Below, one piece after another: positions 62,348-64,000 of a stretch of DNA of 64,000 nt; position 1 is the stretch's first letter; each line of letters opens with the position of its first letter. The notes below the pieces were generated by a model. The model was not told the origin of the DNA. It was given only the letters and a program-made list of their open reading frames with translations, and ran no database searches. The stretch comes from Streptococcus ruminicola (GTDB lineage Bacteria; Bacillota; Bacilli; Lactobacillales; Streptococcaceae), in the NCBI RefSeq assembly GCF_011387195.1, contig NZ_CP046919.1:1550001-1614000 (forward strand). The letters run 5' to 3'. The position numbers and the translations under genes were made by a program.

Positions 62348-63313
62348 ATGAAAAAATTAACGTCAACTGTGGTTGTTGCATTGTACAATGGGGAAAAATT
62401 TATTATTGAACAGTTAGATTCAATCAAAAATCAAACTAGAATGCCTGATGAGGTTTTAATATGTGATGACGGCTCTACTGATAATTCAGTTGAAATTGTG
62501 TCAAATTATTTAAAGAAAAATAACTTAAAAAATTGGAAAATCGTAGAAAACCCATATAATAAAGGCTATGCTAAAAATTTTATTGATATGATTGATGATG
62601 CAAAATATGAAATTGTTTTTTTGAGTGATCAGGATGATATTTGGAAAAGTGATAAAATAGAAAATATGTTATCTGTCATGGAATCAAATATGCAGGTAGA
62701 TTTATTATCTGGAGCTAATGATTTTGAGGTCATAGAGGGTAAACATTCTAATGTAGAAGTGATGGAAACAAATACTATGAAATTCAATGGTTCTGTTGAA
62801 AAAGTTAAACAAAACAAAAAGAACATGCACATTCAAAGATCGGGATGTTTAATGTGTGTTAGAAAATCCTTTTTTAATACTATAAAAAATTATTGGATTT
62901 TAGATTGGGCACATGATGATTTTTTGTGGAAATATGCGATGTTAAACGATTCTTGTTTTTACTTGCATAAATTAACGATTACTCGTAGATTACATAATAA
63001 CAACACATCAAGAAATAGTAGCAAAAAAAATAGGAATAAAGAAGCACGAATTTTACAGTTGAAGAAAATGATAAGGCAGAATAATGCTGTTATTACATAT
63101 ATAGATAAGAATCCTAGAGTTTCAGATGAAGAAGATTTTTTCCGTATGTTTAATAAAGCCATTGAGAATAGGATTAAATTTTTAAAAACTAAGAATATAT
63201 TCTTATTTTTTGAATTAGCGATAGTTTATAGGGAGTATTATCCAAGAATTAAAGGATTGTTTCTAGATTTTGGTATTGCGTATTTAGGAGAAAAAATATG
63301 TCAAAAATTTTAG
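62348..63313 (+). CDS. Glycosyltransferase family 2
   Basis: 321 aa from the ATG at 62348, one base after the upstream stop; an in-frame start further upstream overlaps that gene and has no site. GT-A: STVVVALYNGEKFIIEQLDSI, VLICDDGSTDNSVEIV, FLSDQDDIWKSDKI (DQDD metal site) and WAHDDFLWKYAML (catalytic-base region). Adds a sugar (rhamnosyl-like by the DQDD motif) to the repeat unit. Overlaps the next gene by 16 bases. Confidence 0.85.
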   Translation: MKKLTSTVVVALYNGEKFIIEQLDSIKNQTRMPDEVLICDDGSTDNSVEIVSNYLKKNNLKNWKIVENPYNKGYAKNFIDMIDDAKYEIVFLSDQDDIWKSDKIENMLSVMESNMQVDLLSGANDFEVIEGKHSNVEVMETNTMKFNGSVEKVKQNKKNMHIQRSGCLMCVRKSFFNTIKNYWILDWAHDDFLWKYAMLNDSCFYLHKLTITRRLHNNNTSRNSSKKNRNKEARILQLKKMIRQNNAVITYIDKNPRVSDEEDFFRMFNKAIENRIKFLKTKNIFLFFELAIVYREYYPRIKGLFLDFGIAYLGEKICQKF

Positions 63314-64000
63314 TGATGATGTCCACGTATAATGGGAGTCTTTATATAAAAGAGCAACTTGATTCTGTTATTAATCAAAAAGAGGTTGATGTTGATATTT
63401 TTATAAGAGACGATGGTTCAAGTGATAAAACAATTTCTATAATAAAGGAGTATTGTAAGAATTGTAATAATATTCATTTTGAACAAGGTGATAATTTGAA
63501 ACCATCTGGAAGTTTTATGTGGTTAATACAGAATAGTGCTATACAAAATTATGATTATTTTGCTTTTTGTGATCAAGATGATGTTTGGCTTGAAGATAAA
63601 TTAATTTCTGCAGTTAAACAGATTAAAGATTATGATAAAATACCTGTATTGTATTATTGTGCGACATGTAATGTTGATAAGGAATTGAATGCTATAGGTT
63701 CTTTGTACACAGATACTGTTCATACTACATCGTTATTAGATTCGATTGCTACGGGAAGTCTAATACCAGGGTGTACTATGGTGTTTAATAAGGAATTAAT
63801 GCATTTATTAAAACAAGGAAGTCCTTGTTTTGTCACGATGCATGATACTTGGGCCCACTTAATTTGTTTAAGCTGTGGAGGTACTGTTATTGGTGATTCA
63901 ACGCCTCATATTTTGTATAGACAACATGAAAATAATGTTATTGGTAGTATGAAAAAAAATGTATTTGAAAGGATTGCTAGAGCAAAAAGAATTGAAAATA
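63298..64000 (+). CDS. Glycosyltransferase family 2, truncated by the window end
   Basis: Starts at ATG 63298 (site ggag, 7 bases upstream) and is open for 234 codons to the last base. Motifs: KILVMMSTYNGSLYIKEQLDS, IFIRDDGSSDKTI, FAFCDQDDVWLEDKL (metal site) and HDTWAHLICL. The DQDDVW motif is shared with the preceding gene, suggesting the same GT2 subgroup (rhamnosyltransferase-like). The C-terminal part lies outside the window. Confidence 0.85.
   Translation, partial: MSKILVMMSTYNGSLYIKEQLDSVINQKEVDVDIFIRDDGSSDKTISIIKEYCKNCNNIHFEQGDNLKPSGSFMWLIQNSAIQNYDYFAFCDQDDVWLEDKLISAVKQIKDYDKIPVLYYCATCNVDKELNAIGSLYTDTVHTTSLLDSIATGSLIPGCTMVFNKELMHLLKQGSPCFVTMHDTWAHLICLSCGGTVIGDSTPHILYRQHENNVIGSMKKNVFERIARAKRIEN

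Overview
The window is a low-GC Gram-positive chromosome segment and reads as Streptococcus. The evidence is the rpiA-deoB-punA-clcA-deoD salvage block, a CpsY-type LysR gene beside a cpsA-B-C-D-E capsule/exopolysaccharide locus, streptococcal RNase J2, PepV, an Rgg regulator, AGGAGG-type ribosome sites and many extended -10 promoters (TGnTATAAT). The S. bovis/equinus complex is my best guess, but it is an inference. No rRNA, tRNA, CRISPR array, insertion sequence or phage gene was found.

Layout. 1-5597: the end of an operon with a polar-amino-acid permease fused to its own binding domain, a dimethylargininase-like hydrolase, a HisC-like aminotransferase, a 2-hydroxyacid dehydrogenase and a RocB-like M20 peptidase. 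5655-8619: a tryptophan-type ABC transporter behind a leader peptide with two Trp codons and an intrinsic terminator, which is a textbook-looking attenuator. 8671-13285: RNase J2, a membrane-anchored matrixin-like protease and an ABC-F ATPase. 13331-20578: Rgg regulator, MFS transporter, MarR plus a heterodimeric ABC exporter, and a DUF2798 protein. 20704-31325: P-type ATPase, DUF2974 hydrolase, a MerR-controlled operon (carboxymuconolactone-decarboxylase-like protein and cupin), an unknown protein, a cysteine-cluster protein, an HrtBA-like ABC pair, a K+ channel, a HAD phosphatase and a Crp/Fnr regulator. 31405-43052: LysR/YeiH divergent pair, succinate-semialdehyde dehydrogenase under a cre-like site, UvrC, a large membrane protein, nitroreductase, PepV, a uracil-DNA-glycosylase-family protein and MnmE.

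43053-49129: between the divergent mnmE and rpiA genes lies a compact structured element that belongs to neither gene's promoter. Then follow rpiA, an unusual leader with two alternative pairing partners in front of deoB, and a tight deoB-punA-clcA-deoD-HEPN-like gene cluster. 49166-64000: cpsY is divergent from the polysaccharide locus. Instead of the usual direct cpsY/cpsA junction, four AT-rich genes (pyruvyltransferase, Wzx flippase, GT2, short-chain dehydrogenase) sit behind the capsule promoter and ahead of cpsA. cpsA-E is then followed by more AT-rich glycosyltransferases that run off the window. The polymerase (wzy) has not appeared by the window end.

How the parts work together: CpsE starts the repeat unit on undecaprenyl phosphate, the GT2/GT4/DUF6625 enzymes extend it, the pyruvyltransferase and dehydrogenase may decorate it, Wzx flips it, CpsB/C/D control chain length through tyrosine phosphorylation, and CpsA (LCP) attaches it to the wall. 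The best candidates for undescribed biology are the mnmE-rpiA structured element, the deoB leader, the HEPN-motif gene after deoD and the guanidino/keto-acid operon at the left edge.
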